Below, piece by piece: positions 1 through 6,812 of a stretch of DNA of 8,757 bases. The notes below the pieces were generated by a model. The model was not told the DNA's origin. It made no database searches and worked only from the letters and a program-made list of their open reading frames with translations. Positions within the stretch are counted from its first letter, which is position 1. The number at the start of each line of letters is the position of its first letter. The stretch comes from Phycisphaerales bacterium UBA1910 (GTDB lineage: Bacteria; Planctomycetota; Phycisphaerae; Phycisphaerales; UBA1924), in NCBI GenBank assembly GCA_002337545.1, contig DDGE01000008.1:8421-17177 (forward strand). The letters are read 5' to 3'. The position numbers and the translations under genes were made by a program.

Positions 1-1169
1 GCAATCCCGACCGCTGTTGCGCGAGCAGCTTCACTAATCGAACAGGCGGGAGATCCGTTCCCTGCGATGGCACTGATCCAGTCCTCAAGCGCGTAATACA
101 CTCCCGGATGGGGGAGCCCGATTCCTTCCTTGAGCTTGCCTTGTTCTGCGAGCTTGGTTGCACCCGCGATCAGGGTAATGCCTTCATCGTTGTGGAACTG
201 TTGGCGATTCGCGTACACCTCCCAGCCCTGGGTTGGCGCGTCTGCTTCTTTAAACATCCAGCCGTGAGACCAGCCGAGCTTGATCGCGGCGTTCGATCCG
301 AAAAGAACCTCGTAGGTACCACCGTACGAGTTGGCGAGGGTCGCGTCGTAGTGGATCGTCTGCCCGTCTTCGAACATCAGGGTGCAAGCGATGGTGTCTG
401 GAACCTTGCGATCATCTCGCCAATGACGGACGCTCCCAGATCCAAAGACCTTGACGGGATACTTTCCTGTGTACCAGTGAAACACATCGAACTGCTGGGT
501 GCCCCATTCGCCCGCGAGCCCGTTGGCGCGGCTTGGATCAAGTTTCCAGTTGAGTGCTTCGCGACGGGCGGCATCGTTGCTCGGCGTAATCCAGTTTGTC
601 TTCTGATGGTGCTGGGCTCGCATCGAGACAGGATCACGCACGGAGTCCGTTTTATAAAAACCGCGTGCGAGTTGGTATACTGGATTCGCGCGTCCTTGGA
701 GCCCCGCAGCGATCACGCCCTTCGCGCTGCGAGCGGCCTCGCTGATAGCGATACAATCGTCGAGCGTATGCGCGAGTGGGCACTCAAGGTACACATGCAA
801 TCCGGCCTCAAAACATTTGAGCGCTACTTCCTTGTGAGTGTGTGTTGATGTCGCGACGGCGACCGCGTCCACTTTCCCCGAAGAGAGCAGGGAATCAACG
901 GTATCAAACCCTTCTGCGCCCGAAGCTCGGCGAAGCCCCGCGGAGAGTCGGCGTGCGTCCGAATCGCACATGGCCGTTACCTCCACATCGGGGAGTTTCG
1001 TGAGTTCGCCGAGGATCTCCCGTCCCTGACGACCGACGCCGATGACTCCGACCCGGAGTGGTGCGGTCAGGGAGTAGCTGGAAAAGGCGCTCAGGTTGGG
1101 GACCAGCGCCATCGCGGCAACGGTACCCGCGGCAGAGGAAAGGAATGTACGGCGATCAACTTCAGTCAT
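1..1169 (-). CDS. Tat-exported Gfo/Idh/MocA-family protein with altered active-site residues (3' end cut by window)
   Basis: The frame starts at ATG 1169-1167 and stays open to the window edge (389 codons seen), so the C-terminus is missing. The N-terminus has a twin-arginine signal (RRTFLS, residues 6-11, then a hydrophobic stretch to about 27), so the protein should be exported folded, probably with its nucleotide bound. A Rossmann GxGxxG (GVGRQG, 44-49) and the Gfo/Idh/MocA C-terminal fold follow. Two hallmark sites are changed: the EKP motif reads E-C-P (Cys130), and the D-x-x-x-H motif reads E-W-G-T-Q (Glu221, Gln225). The usual catalytic lysine and histidine are therefore both absent, and activity as an ordinary dehydrogenase is doubtful; a binding role or unusual chemistry is possible. 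It is the third gene of a minus-strand operon, 44 bp after apbE, with AAGGA about 8 nt before the start. Family call is firm; function is not. Confidence 0.9.
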   Translation of the reverse strand, partial: MTEVDRRTFLSSAAGTVAAMALVPNLSAFSSYSLTAPLRVGVIGVGRQGREILGELTKLPDVEVTAMCDSDARRLSAGLRRASGAEGFDTVDSLLSSGKVDAVAVATSTHTHKEVALKCFEAGLHVYLECPLAHTLDDCIAISEAARSAKGVIAAGLQGRANPVYQLARGFYKTDSVRDPVSMRAQHHQKTNWITPSNDAARREALNWKLDPSRANGLAGEWGTQQFDVFHWYTGKYPVKVFGSGSVRHWRDDRKVPDTIACTLMFEDGQTIHYDATLANSYGGTYEVLFGSNAAIKLGWSHGWMFKEADAPTQGWEVYANRQQFHNDEGITLIAGATKLAEQGKLKEGIGLPHPGVYYALEDWISAIAGNGSPACSISEAARATAVGI

Positions 1170-1176
1170 GCAAGGG

Positions 1177-1182
1177 TCCTTC
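1177..1182 (-). promoter_or_regulatory. Ribosome binding site for the exported oxidoreductase starting at 1169
   Basis: On the minus strand GAAGGA lies 7 nt upstream of ATG 1169. It supports this start, which also puts the twin-arginine motif at residues 6-7 as expected for a Tat signal. Confidence 0.6.
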
Positions 1183-1191
1183 AAAAAGCTG

Positions 1192-1208
1192 GGACTCGAT
1201 GGACTCGA
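1192..1208. repeat. Short tandem direct repeat in the apbE-to-oxidoreductase gap
   Basis: GGACTCGA occurs at 1192-1199 and again at 1201-1208, a 9-bp period, inside the 44-bp gap between the apbE stop and the next start. It may be chance; no role is assigned. Confidence 0.3.
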
Positions 1209-1213
1209 GGTGG

Positions 1214-2194
1214 TCAGTCGGAGATGGGATGCGAAAATATGCCGAGGCGATCGCGTATCCACGCGGGCTTGGGCTCAGCGTTCTTGGTTACGATGGCGAT
1301 CGAGCAACCGTGCTCGTGGAGCCGATCAATCAGATCTGGCCGGACACTCAATGCGGTCGCGTACGCATCTGCGATGGCTGCGCTGGGATGGGTGCACACT
1401 ACCCGCTCGACCTGATTCTCCGCGGGTTGTCCGGTTCGTGGGTCCATGATGTGCCCGCGGTCCTCAGCATTTACCCGGCCCGCATGCTCGGAGATGGCGA
1501 GTGATATCGAGTTGAGTTGCGCATGTAGGCTGGGTGTGTCAGCAACCATCACACGCCATGGATGCATATCTTCCTGATTCCCGAAACCCAGGATGGAAGA
1601 AGATCCACCGTGGATGAAGGCGTGTTTGATCTGGTATTCGCGGAGTTCGTGCGCGATCAGGTCGAGAACAAACCCCTTTGCGATGGCACCGAAGTCGAGC
1701 ATGACCCGCTCATCGTGCCGCGTGATCGTCATGCTCTCTTTGTTGAGCGAGAACGCATGGCGAAGATCGAGCGGGGTGTGTTCATCATCAATACCAGTTA
1801 TATCACGGAAGCCATGGATGCGCATCAGCGTACCCGCTGCGATATTAAACGCGCCTTCGGTTTCCTCGCAAAGCCGATCACACAGACGCAACAACTCGAA
1901 CAGGTCTCGATCGACCCGGACGGGGAGCCCGGCGGGTGCCATATTGATCCGCGTCACGATCGAAGTCGATGTGAACACGCTCAACCGATCATGCCAGTCC
2001 TGGATCAAATCGACAAACTCGTCCGCGATCGCTTCGGTGCTGAACCGATCGTGTGGAGAGTCATTCGGGTCCAGAATGAGTTCGAAACGACACCCCATCG
2101 CGTTGAGCGATCGGTGTACGAGCTCATTCGTGCGCAAGGGCTGAGAATCAGGCCTTGGTTGCACGCATCTTTTCGGGATCGAAGCTGAATGCAT
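1214..2194 (-). CDS. apbE: ApbE-family FAD:protein FMN transferase
   Basis: ApbE enzymes use Mg2+ to move FMN from FAD onto a Thr/Ser of a target redox protein. With the ATG at 2194 this protein has 326 residues, usual for the family. Signature blocks are visible: the start of the domain (RSLNAMGCRFEL, about 29-40), DFGAIAKGF (167-175), HGGSS (195-199), HIMDPRTG (248-255) and the metal-site block ADAYATAL (275-282). The region normally reading S-G-x-Y is S-E-H-A-G here, a variant. No signal peptide or lipobox is evident, although many bacterial ApbEs are exported, so this copy may act in the cytoplasm. The start is uncertain: ATG 2194 overlaps the upstream gene by 47 nt and has a GGAAGG only 2 nt away; GTG 2164 and TTG 2137 are alternatives that keep the whole domain. 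None of the complete proteins here shows the D-x-x-T/S-G-A-T/S acceptor motif, so its target is probably elsewhere. Confidence 0.9.
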   Translation of the reverse strand: MHSASIPKRCVQPRPDSQPLRTNELVHRSLNAMGCRFELILDPNDSPHDRFSTEAIADEFVDLIQDWHDRLSVFTSTSIVTRINMAPAGLPVRVDRDLFELLRLCDRLCEETEGAFNIAAGTLMRIHGFRDITGIDDEHTPLDLRHAFSLNKESMTITRHDERVMLDFGAIAKGFVLDLIAHELREYQIKHAFIHGGSSSILGFGNQEDMHPWRVMVADTPSLHAQLNSISLAISEHAGRVNAEDRGHIMDPRTGQPAENQVERVVCTHPSAAIADAYATALSVRPDLIDRLHEHGCSIAIVTKNAEPKPAWIRDRLGIFSHPISD

Positions 2195-3482
2195 GGCCTT
2201 CCCACATGGATCGGGTTGCGAGATCGACGGCGACCATGACCTTGGATGCGAGATCAATGTTGCTCTTGGCGGGCTGTCGCGAGCGAATGCACTCGAGCCA
2301 GTTGAGTCGGAGTGCGTCCTGGTCATTGCCGATGTCCTCGCACTCGATCCGCTCGGATTCGATATCGTCGACGAAGATACGCTCCGGGCGAACCTCCACA
2401 TGACGCGAGTTCAGGTAGATGTTGGCCTTATGCCCACGGATCATGGTCTCGAGCCCGACCTCGTTGGCGGTGGAGCCGGCGATGATCATGGTGTGCCCGT
2501 CTTCAAACTGAACATTGAGGTTCACCTGGTCATGGTTCTCCATATCTTTGTCGATCACATGAGCGCCAGTCGCGACGACGCGGGTCGGCCAGCCCGAGTC
2601 GAGCGAGAAGATGAGCGGGGTCATGACATGCACAAGCAGGTCGCCGATGATCCCGGTGGAGAAGTCCTTGTAGCGGCGCCAGCGGGCGTAGACCTTTGGA
2701 TCCCATTCACGCGGGCCAAGGTACCCGAGCCAGGCGTTCCAGTCGAGGTTTTTCCCTGGTTCCCAGCGATCATCGATGCCGTAGTAGTTCCACTCGCCGG
2801 AGGTCGAGTTGCGGCAATAGCTCGTCTGCGACCAGACAGGGGTGCCGATGAGGCCGGACTTCACGACATCGCGGGCCTTGTTGTACTTGGGCTGCATGAT
2901 CGCCTGCGTCCCGACCTGGAAGATGCGGTCGGAGTGCTTCTCGATGGCTCGGCGTACCGCGAGGCCCTGATCGAGTCGGAGGGTCATGGGTTTTTCTGTG
3001 TAGACATCCTTGCCCGCTTCGAGCGCATCGATGATGTGCTGGGCGTGCCAGTGCTCGGGTGAGGCGATGAGCACGGCGTGGATGTCGTCGCGTTTGAGCA
3101 GGTCGTGGTAGCTGCGGTAGGAGGCGACTTCAACGCCGTCTTGTTTTTCCTCAGCGACTCTTCTGGCGTCCTCGGCTTTGAGATCGCAGACATCACAGAC
3201 CGCGACGATCTGTGCGTTGCACTTGCCTTGGTTGGTCATGTTGATGAACGCGTGGAGGTGACCGCCACCCATGCCGCCGGTCCCGATGATGCCCATGCGA
3301 ATCGCTTCGTCGGCCTTGGGGGTGCTGCCCTTGCGGGTCTTCACGGTTGGCAGGATGTTCGCGGCCTCGATCGTCTTGGCGCCTGCCTGTGTGCCAACCA
3401 TGGCGACCCCGGCGAGTGCGGCGGACTGGGCAAGGAAACTGCGGCGTGAACCGCCCGATTTCGGCATATCGTGGGTGCTCAT
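2148..3482 (-). CDS. Tat-exported Gfo/Idh/MocA-family NAD(P)-dependent oxidoreductase
   Basis: A 444-residue oxidoreductase predicted to oxidise a hydroxyl of a sugar, glycoside or cyclitol outside the cytoplasmic membrane. A twin-arginine signal (SRRSFLAQ, residues 12-19) and hydrophobic run (21-34) come first. The nucleotide-binding fold follows with GTGGMG at 67-72, then the intact EKP motif (163-165, Lys164), and the active-site D-L-L-V-H (Asp281, His285) in the C-terminal domain. The catalytic set is complete, unlike the exported relative at 1-1169. The tryptophan-rich stretch around 240-270 is common in exported planctomycete members. Start ATG 3482 has AGAGGA 6 nt upstream. It is the first gene of the minus operon and its 3' end overlaps apbE. 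Export with tightly bound cofactor, as in Zymomonas glucose-fructose oxidoreductase, is a plausible parallel, not something the sequence proves. The substrate is unknown. Confidence 0.93.
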   Translation of the reverse strand: MSTHDMPKSGGSRRSFLAQSAALAGVAMVGTQAGAKTIEAANILPTVKTRKGSTPKADEAIRMGIIGTGGMGGGHLHAFINMTNQGKCNAQIVAVCDVCDLKAEDARRVAEEKQDGVEVASYRSYHDLLKRDDIHAVLIASPEHWHAQHIIDALEAGKDVYTEKPMTLRLDQGLAVRRAIEKHSDRIFQVGTQAIMQPKYNKARDVVKSGLIGTPVWSQTSYCRNSTSGEWNYYGIDDRWEPGKNLDWNAWLGYLGPREWDPKVYARWRRYKDFSTGIIGDLLVHVMTPLIFSLDSGWPTRVVATGAHVIDKDMENHDQVNLNVQFEDGHTMIIAGSTANEVGLETMIRGHKANIYLNSRHVEVRPERIFVDDIESERIECEDIGNDQDALRLNWLECIRSRQPAKSNIDLASKVMVAVDLATRSMWEGHAFSFDPEKMRATKA

Positions 3483-3488
3483 GGGGGA

Positions 3489-3494
3489 TCCTCT
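3489..3494 (-). promoter_or_regulatory. Ribosome binding site for the exported oxidoreductase starting at 3482
   Basis: AGAGGA on the minus strand, 6 nt before ATG 3482, is a strong Shine-Dalgarno match and fixes the start that carries the Tat signal. Confidence 0.65.
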
Positions 3495-3507
3495 GTCGTG
3501 AAATCAT

Positions 3508-3526
3508 CCGGGAAAGACTTTCCCGG
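3508..3526. promoter_or_regulatory. Perfect 19-bp palindrome, putative operator in divergent promoter region
   Basis: CCGGGAAAG and CTTTCCCGG are exact inverted copies flanking a single central A at 3517. The site lies 26 bp upstream of the minus-strand start (3482) and 56 bp upstream of the plus-strand start (3582). A symmetric site between divergent genes is the usual layout for a dimeric regulator. It could also form an RNA hairpin in the minus-strand leader, but no T-run follows on either strand, so a terminator is unlikely. No regulator gene is in the window to pair with it. Confidence 0.6.
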
Positions 3527-3542
3527 GGCGATCAGAGTACCA

Positions 3543-3563
3543 TGTTGCGTAGGAAATGCAACA
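3543..3563. promoter_or_regulatory. Second inverted repeat, TGTTGC-N9-GCAACA, putative operator or leader hairpin
   Basis: Arms of six bases at 3543-3548 and 3558-3563 are exact inverted copies, with centres about 15 bp apart. The repeat sits 18 bp before the plus-strand start at 3582 and 60 bp before the minus-strand start. A weak minus-strand promoter guess (TTGCAT at 3556-3561, 16-bp spacer, TACTCT at 3534-3539; three of six matches each) would overlap its right arm, but that promoter is not well supported. Confidence 0.45.
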
Positions 3564-3571
3564 GGTCGCGT

Positions 3572-3575
3572 GGAG
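3572..3575 (+). promoter_or_regulatory. Ribosome binding site deciding the isomerase start at 3582
   Basis: GGAG lies 6 nt before ATG 3582, the best spacing among the nearby ATGs. The frame is open further upstream to an ATG at 3471, but that start would run through the palindromes and into the divergent gene. ATG 3576 would leave no room after GGAG. Confidence 0.6.
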
Positions 3576-3581
3576 ATGTGG

Positions 3582-4415
3582 ATGATCAATCGTTTGGGTG
3601 TGTGTACTTGGTCTTTGCAGGCGTCCGGGCTGGATGAGTTGGTCGATCGTCTGGATGCGTGCGGTGAGAAACGCGTTCAAATCGCGTTGTGTCCATTGCT
3701 TGAGCATGCTGGGGAATGCTCAAAGTTGCAGACGCATATTGATTCTGATCGGATTGCATTGTGTTCGGGGATGATGGAAACTGTCGGCGAGGATTACGCT
3801 TCGCTGGAGCGGATCAAGCTCACGGGCGGTCTGCGCCCAGATGAGCACTGGGACGCAAACTTCGAGCGTGCAACACGATGCGCGGAGCTCGCTCATGAAT
3901 TCGGGGTGTCCCTCGTGACCCTTCATGCGGGTTTTATCCCCGAGGACGATCCGAAACTCCACGATCGCATGGTGGATCGGCTCTGCCGAGTTGCAGAGGT
4001 GTTCAACGCGAAGGGGATTACGCTCGGTTTGGAAACGGGACAGGAACGTGCGGAAACGCTCCTAGAGCTGTTATCCACAATTGCATCCCGAGTTCAGGTG
4101 GGTGTGAACTTTGACCCCGCGAACATGATCCTATATGGCATGGGGGATCCCATTGAATCGATGGGGTTGCTGAGGGATTCGATTGTCCAGGTGCACATGA
4201 AGGACGCGATCGCGACAAACACGCCCGGGACTTGGGGAACTGAGGTTCCCGCGGGGGATGGGCAGGTCGATTGGGATGCGTTCTTTGAGATCACGCACGC
4301 GCTCGATCGATCAGTCGATGTGATCATCGAGCGTGAAGCGGGAGATCGGCGCGTCGAGGACATCTGCACCGCGCACACCCTGGCGATGAAGCAGATCGAG
4401 CGGGTGCGATCATGA
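3582..4415 (+). CDS. Sugar phosphate isomerase/epimerase-like TIM-barrel protein (AP_endonuc_2 family)
   Basis: A 277-residue cytoplasmic protein of the xylose-isomerase-like TIM-barrel superfamily, which isomerises or epimerises sugars, keto-sugars or keto-inositols at a divalent metal centre. Barrel-strand motifs appear in order: GVCTWSLQ near the N-terminus (6-13), TLHAG with His115, LGLETG with Glu151, VNFDPAN with Asp178, VQVHMKD with His205 and Lys207-Asp208, a P-x-G-x-G-x-x-DW loop (223-231), and IIERE with Glu250. The Glu/Asp/His/Glu metal ligands are thus all in place, so it should be active. Length is normal for the family. It begins a plus-strand operon facing away from the exported oxidoreductase, and its TGA overlaps the ATG of the next gene (ATGA, 4412-4415), implying coupled translation. 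The reaction cannot be specified: IolE/IolI-like, hydroxypyruvate isomerase-like or keto-sugar epimerase roles all remain possible. Confidence 0.9.
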   Translation: MINRLGVCTWSLQASGLDELVDRLDACGEKRVQIALCPLLEHAGECSKLQTHIDSDRIALCSGMMETVGEDYASLERIKLTGGLRPDEHWDANFERATRCAELAHEFGVSLVTLHAGFIPEDDPKLHDRMVDRLCRVAEVFNAKGITLGLETGQERAETLLELLSTIASRVQVGVNFDPANMILYGMGDPIESMGLLRDSIVQVHMKDAIATNTPGTWGTEVPAGDGQVDWDAFFEITHALDRSVDVIIEREAGDRRVEDICTAHTLAMKQIERVRS

Positions 4416-5434
4416 GTGATCATGTTCGCGTTGGGATCATCGGGTTCGGGTTCATGGGGCGTACGCACGCACGCGCGTATCTCAGCGCGGCACTTGATGG
4501 GTACCCTGTGGAACTCGTCAAGATCGCGGACCATTCGCTTCGGACTCTTGAGGACGCGGATACATCCGCGGGGAATCTGGAGACGGGTAATGATGCGCTC
4601 GATCTCTCTCGGGTGAAGCTCGCGCAGAGTACGGACGAGATCATCACGGATCCGGATATCGATCTGCTGTCGATTTGTACGCACACGGACACCCATGTCG
4701 AACTCGCGTTGCGTGCGTTGGATGCGGGGAAGCATGTGCTCGTCGAGAAACCGATCGCGATTAATCCCAAGGATGTTCAGCGTCTCGCGGACGCAGCACG
4801 CTCGAGCGATCGGGTCTGCATGCCCGCGATGTGCATGCGGTACTGGCCTGCGTGGGTGAAGATCCACGAGATGATCACACAAGAACAATACGGGCGGGTC
4901 CGCAGCGCCGAGTTCCATCGTCTGGGTTCGCGCCCGACATGGGGAGCGGATTTCTACTCCGACGAAGCTCGTTCGGGCGGGGCGCTCTACGACCTGCATA
5001 TCCACGACACGGATTTCATTGTGCACTGCTTCGGCGTGCCCAGCGCCGTGACGACATCGGGCGATGGGCTGCACCTGAGTTCGATCTACCATTACGACGA
5101 CGGACCTGTGCATGTGCTGGCGCAGGGCGCGTGGGATCATCAGCCGAGTGTTGGGTTTCGGATGCGATGCACAATCGTGTGCGAGCAGGCGACGATCGAC
5201 TTTGATATCGCCCGAGACAATCAACTTATCGTGCATCGGGGTGATTCGTCCGACTCGATCGATGTCGGAGCGTTGAGCGGGTACGACGGCGAGGTCCGGG
5301 CGATCATCGATCAGATCACCGGGCGCAACGAAAATGCGACATCGATGGACGATGCCGCGTTGGTAGCGCGATTGCTCGATTGTGAACGAAGGAGCATGCG
5401 ATCGGGGACAACCGAATCGCTGAGCGTGTCGTGA
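4412..5434 (+). CDS. Cytoplasmic Gfo/Idh/MocA-family NAD(P)-dependent oxidoreductase
   Basis: A 340-residue oxidoreductase with no signal peptide. GFGFMG (11-16) is the Rossmann nucleotide loop, EKP (112-114, Lys113) is intact, and the active-site motif reads SGGALYDLHIHD with Asp194 and His198. The C-terminal domain is of ordinary length, so the gene looks whole and catalytically competent. Its ATG overlaps the TGA of the isomerase ahead of it, so the two are probably made in matched amounts and act on consecutive intermediates, for instance oxidation of a sugar or cyclitol hydroxyl and rearrangement of the resulting ketone. The stop at 5432-5434 is one base from the stop of the convergent transporter gene. 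Inositol 2-dehydrogenase, sugar 3-dehydrogenase and reductase-direction roles cannot be told apart from sequence alone. Confidence 0.93.
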   Translation: MSDHVRVGIIGFGFMGRTHARAYLSAALDGYPVELVKIADHSLRTLEDADTSAGNLETGNDALDLSRVKLAQSTDEIITDPDIDLLSICTHTDTHVELALRALDAGKHVLVEKPIAINPKDVQRLADAARSSDRVCMPAMCMRYWPAWVKIHEMITQEQYGRVRSAEFHRLGSRPTWGADFYSDEARSGGALYDLHIHDTDFIVHCFGVPSAVTTSGDGLHLSSIYHYDDGPVHVLAQGAWDHQPSVGFRMRCTIVCEQATIDFDIARDNQLIVHRGDSSDSIDVGALSGYDGEVRAIIDQITGRNENATSMDDAALVARLLDCERRSMRSGTTESLSVS

Positions 5435-5435
5435 C

Positions 5436-6722
5436 CTAGCTCGGATCAGGCATCGCGGCGGTTTCTTGGTTCTCGCTCGATTTGCGGTGCTTGAACAGGA
5501 GCACAAAGATGACGAGAACGACGAGGGCGAAGATCGCGGGATAAGTCCAAAGCATCTTCCAGTTTGTGCCGTCCTCCGTGCTCGCTTTCTTTGCGAGCAG
5601 TTGGATGAGTTGGGCACCGATCAGCATGCCTAATCCTTGGGTAATCAACACATAAAACCCTTGGGCTTGACTCCGGATCTTTTGGCCTGCCGATTGATCG
5701 ACATAAATCTGACCGGTTACGAAGAAGAAGTCGTAGCAAATGCCGTGTAAGAGGATGCCTCCAAATACCATCCATTTGATGCTGTCGTCTGCTGCTCCAG
5801 CAAACAATGCGTAGCGAAGCACCCACGCGAGCATGCCGACCGCGAGCATCCACTTCACGCCGAGCCGAACGAAGAACAGCGGCATGATGAGCATAAAGAA
5901 GATTTCGGACATCTGACCGAGCGACATCGAGAACACCGCTGAATCATTGATGACGGTGCCGGTTGCCTCAGCGAAGTTTCTCGCTTGCTGGTAATACGCA
6001 GCAAGCGGAATGCAGATGAGGAATGAGCACAGTACAAAGACGAAGTAGGACCGATTTGCCATCAGTTTGAGTGAATCCACTCCGAGGATCTCGCCAACCT
6101 TCACTCGCTGTCCCTTCAGCGGTGGTGGGGTCTTCGGCAGGGTGAACGAGAAGAGACCCAAGAGAACCGCGGCTCCGCCGGTCAGATAGAACTGCGACGC
6201 GGAAGCGTCTTTGCCTGGGAGAAAACTCACAGCGATGTTGCCGACGATCCAACCGATCGTTCCCCACACACGGATGATCGGGAACTGCTTCTCAGAGTTG
6301 GTCATGCTGTTCAATGCGACACTGCTGGAAAGCCCGAGCGTGGGCATATAGCAGAGCATGTGGAAAAGGAGAATCAGGATAAATGGATGAGTGAAAGCTT
6401 CGCCAGTTGAGCCGCTGAAAGGGCTGGCGGAGCTTGGCACAAGGAACATCGCCACGCCGCTTAGGAGCATCATGACGGCGAGCACATGCTTTGATGCGAA
6501 GAACCGATCGGCAACCATGCCGAGGAAGAATGGAGAGGCAATCGCGGCGATTGGCCCAACCATATAGGCGGCACCAGTAAGGTCGCCCATTTCTTGGGCA
6601 TTGATAAACCCAGTCATGGATACATACCACGCCCCCCAGACGAAGAACTGGAGGAACATCATGACGGAGAGTTGAGCGAAGACGGCGCCGCCGAACCTTT
6701 GGAGGGGTTGCTGATCTGACAT
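5436..6722 (-). CDS. MFS transporter, nucleoside:H+ symporter (NupG-like) family
   Basis: A 428-residue inner-membrane protein with about twelve hydrophobic segments, resembling the Nuc_H_symport branch of the major facilitator superfamily. Recognisable parts are the first helix [14 protein letters not shown] (22-35), a GMVADRFF loop (68-75) like MFS motif [13 protein letters not shown] (151-162) after helix 4, the central hydrophilic loop (about 197-218), and [18 protein letters not shown] (325-342). The C-terminus is a short charged tail. E. coli members carry nucleosides or xanthosine with protons; copies beside sugar oxidoreductases in Planctomycetota and Bacteroidota more likely carry a sugar or its oxidised form, which is inference here. 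The frame extends upstream on the minus strand to about 7163 but lacks membrane character there and overlaps the divergent isomerase; ATG 6722 has AGGA 9 nt upstream and begins the conserved region. Confidence 0.92.
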   Translation of the reverse strand: MSDQQPLQRFGGAVFAQLSVMMFLQFFVWGAWYVSMTGFINAQEMGDLTGAAYMVGPIAAIASPFFLGMVADRFFASKHVLAVMMLLSGVAMFLVPSSASPFSGSTGEAFTHPFILILLFHMLCYMPTLGLSSSVALNSMTNSEKQFPIIRVWGTIGWIVGNIAVSFLPGKDASASQFYLTGGAAVLLGLFSFTLPKTPPPLKGQRVKVGEILGVDSLKLMANRSYFVFVLCSFLICIPLAAYYQQARNFAEATGTVINDSAVFSMSLGQMSEIFFMLIMPLFFVRLGVKWMLAVGMLAWVLRYALFAGAADDSIKWMVFGGILLHGICYDFFFVTGQIYVDQSAGQKIRSQAQGFYVLITQGLGMLIGAQLIQLLAKKASTEDGTNWKMLWTYPAIFALVVLVIFVLLFKHRKSSENQETAAMPDPS

Positions 6723-6731
6723 CGTTGTGTA

Positions 6732-6735
6732 TCCT
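6732..6735 (-). promoter_or_regulatory. Ribosome binding site deciding the transporter start at 6722
   Basis: AGGA on the minus strand, 9 nt before ATG 6722, supports the short start over upstream in-frame starts that would run back through the divergent gene. Confidence 0.5.
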
Positions 6736-6800
6736 GCTTGTGTACACTGAACCGTGCGTTCGCAGAGCGTACCAGAAAGTTCTTGCTTCCGCCACCGATT

Positions 6801-6804
6801 GGAG
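6801..6804 (+). promoter_or_regulatory. Ribosome binding site deciding the second isomerase start at 6813
   Basis: GGAG sits 8 nt before ATG 6813. The frame is open to an ATG at 6738, but the family-like N-terminus begins only after 6813. Confidence 0.6.
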
Positions 6805-6812
6805 ACCCGATC

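Larger units (their letters stand above)
6723..6812. promoter_or_regulatory. Divergent intergenic region between transporter and second isomerase
   Basis: These 90 bp must hold the promoters of both flanking operons, but no strong -35/-10 pair is visible. Seen here are a direct repeat TTGTGTA (6725-6731 and 6738-6744, 13-bp period), an 8-bp palindrome GTGTACAC (6740-6747) overlapping its second copy, and a short inverted repeat TGCG-TT-CGCA near 6754-6763. The palindromes found in the other divergent region (3508-3526, 3543-3563) are not repeated here, so the two operons need not share a regulator. Confidence 0.45.

Noticed and set aside
108..848. Plus-strand open frame of 246 codons
   Set aside because: It is antisense to the well-supported exported oxidoreductase at 1-1169, and its translation shows no recognisable domain.
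2193..3062. Plus-strand open frame of 289 codons
   Set aside because: It is antisense to the exported oxidoreductase at 2148-3482, which has an intact Tat signal, EKP and D/H active site.
3508..3526. Palindrome as a rho-independent terminator
   Set aside because: No T-run follows on either strand and it lies between divergent gene starts, where a terminator is not expected.
3534..3561. Minus-strand sigma70-like promoter TTGCAT-N16-TACTCT
   Set aside because: Only three of six bases match consensus in each box and planctomycete promoters are poorly defined, so it is mentioned only as a weak possibility.
4094..5617. Minus-strand open frame of 507 codons
   Set aside because: It lies antisense to the isomerase, the cytoplasmic oxidoreductase and the end of the transporter; its translation is rich in Arg, Ser and Pro without family motifs. 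Long antisense frames are expected with this codon bias.
6573..6575. Thr in D-L-T-G-A-A of the transporter (residues 47-52) as an ApbE flavinylation site
   Set aside because: The acidic residue is at -2 and not -3, the residue after G-A is Ala and not Thr/Ser, and the site sits at a membrane helix start; it does not fit the acceptor motif.
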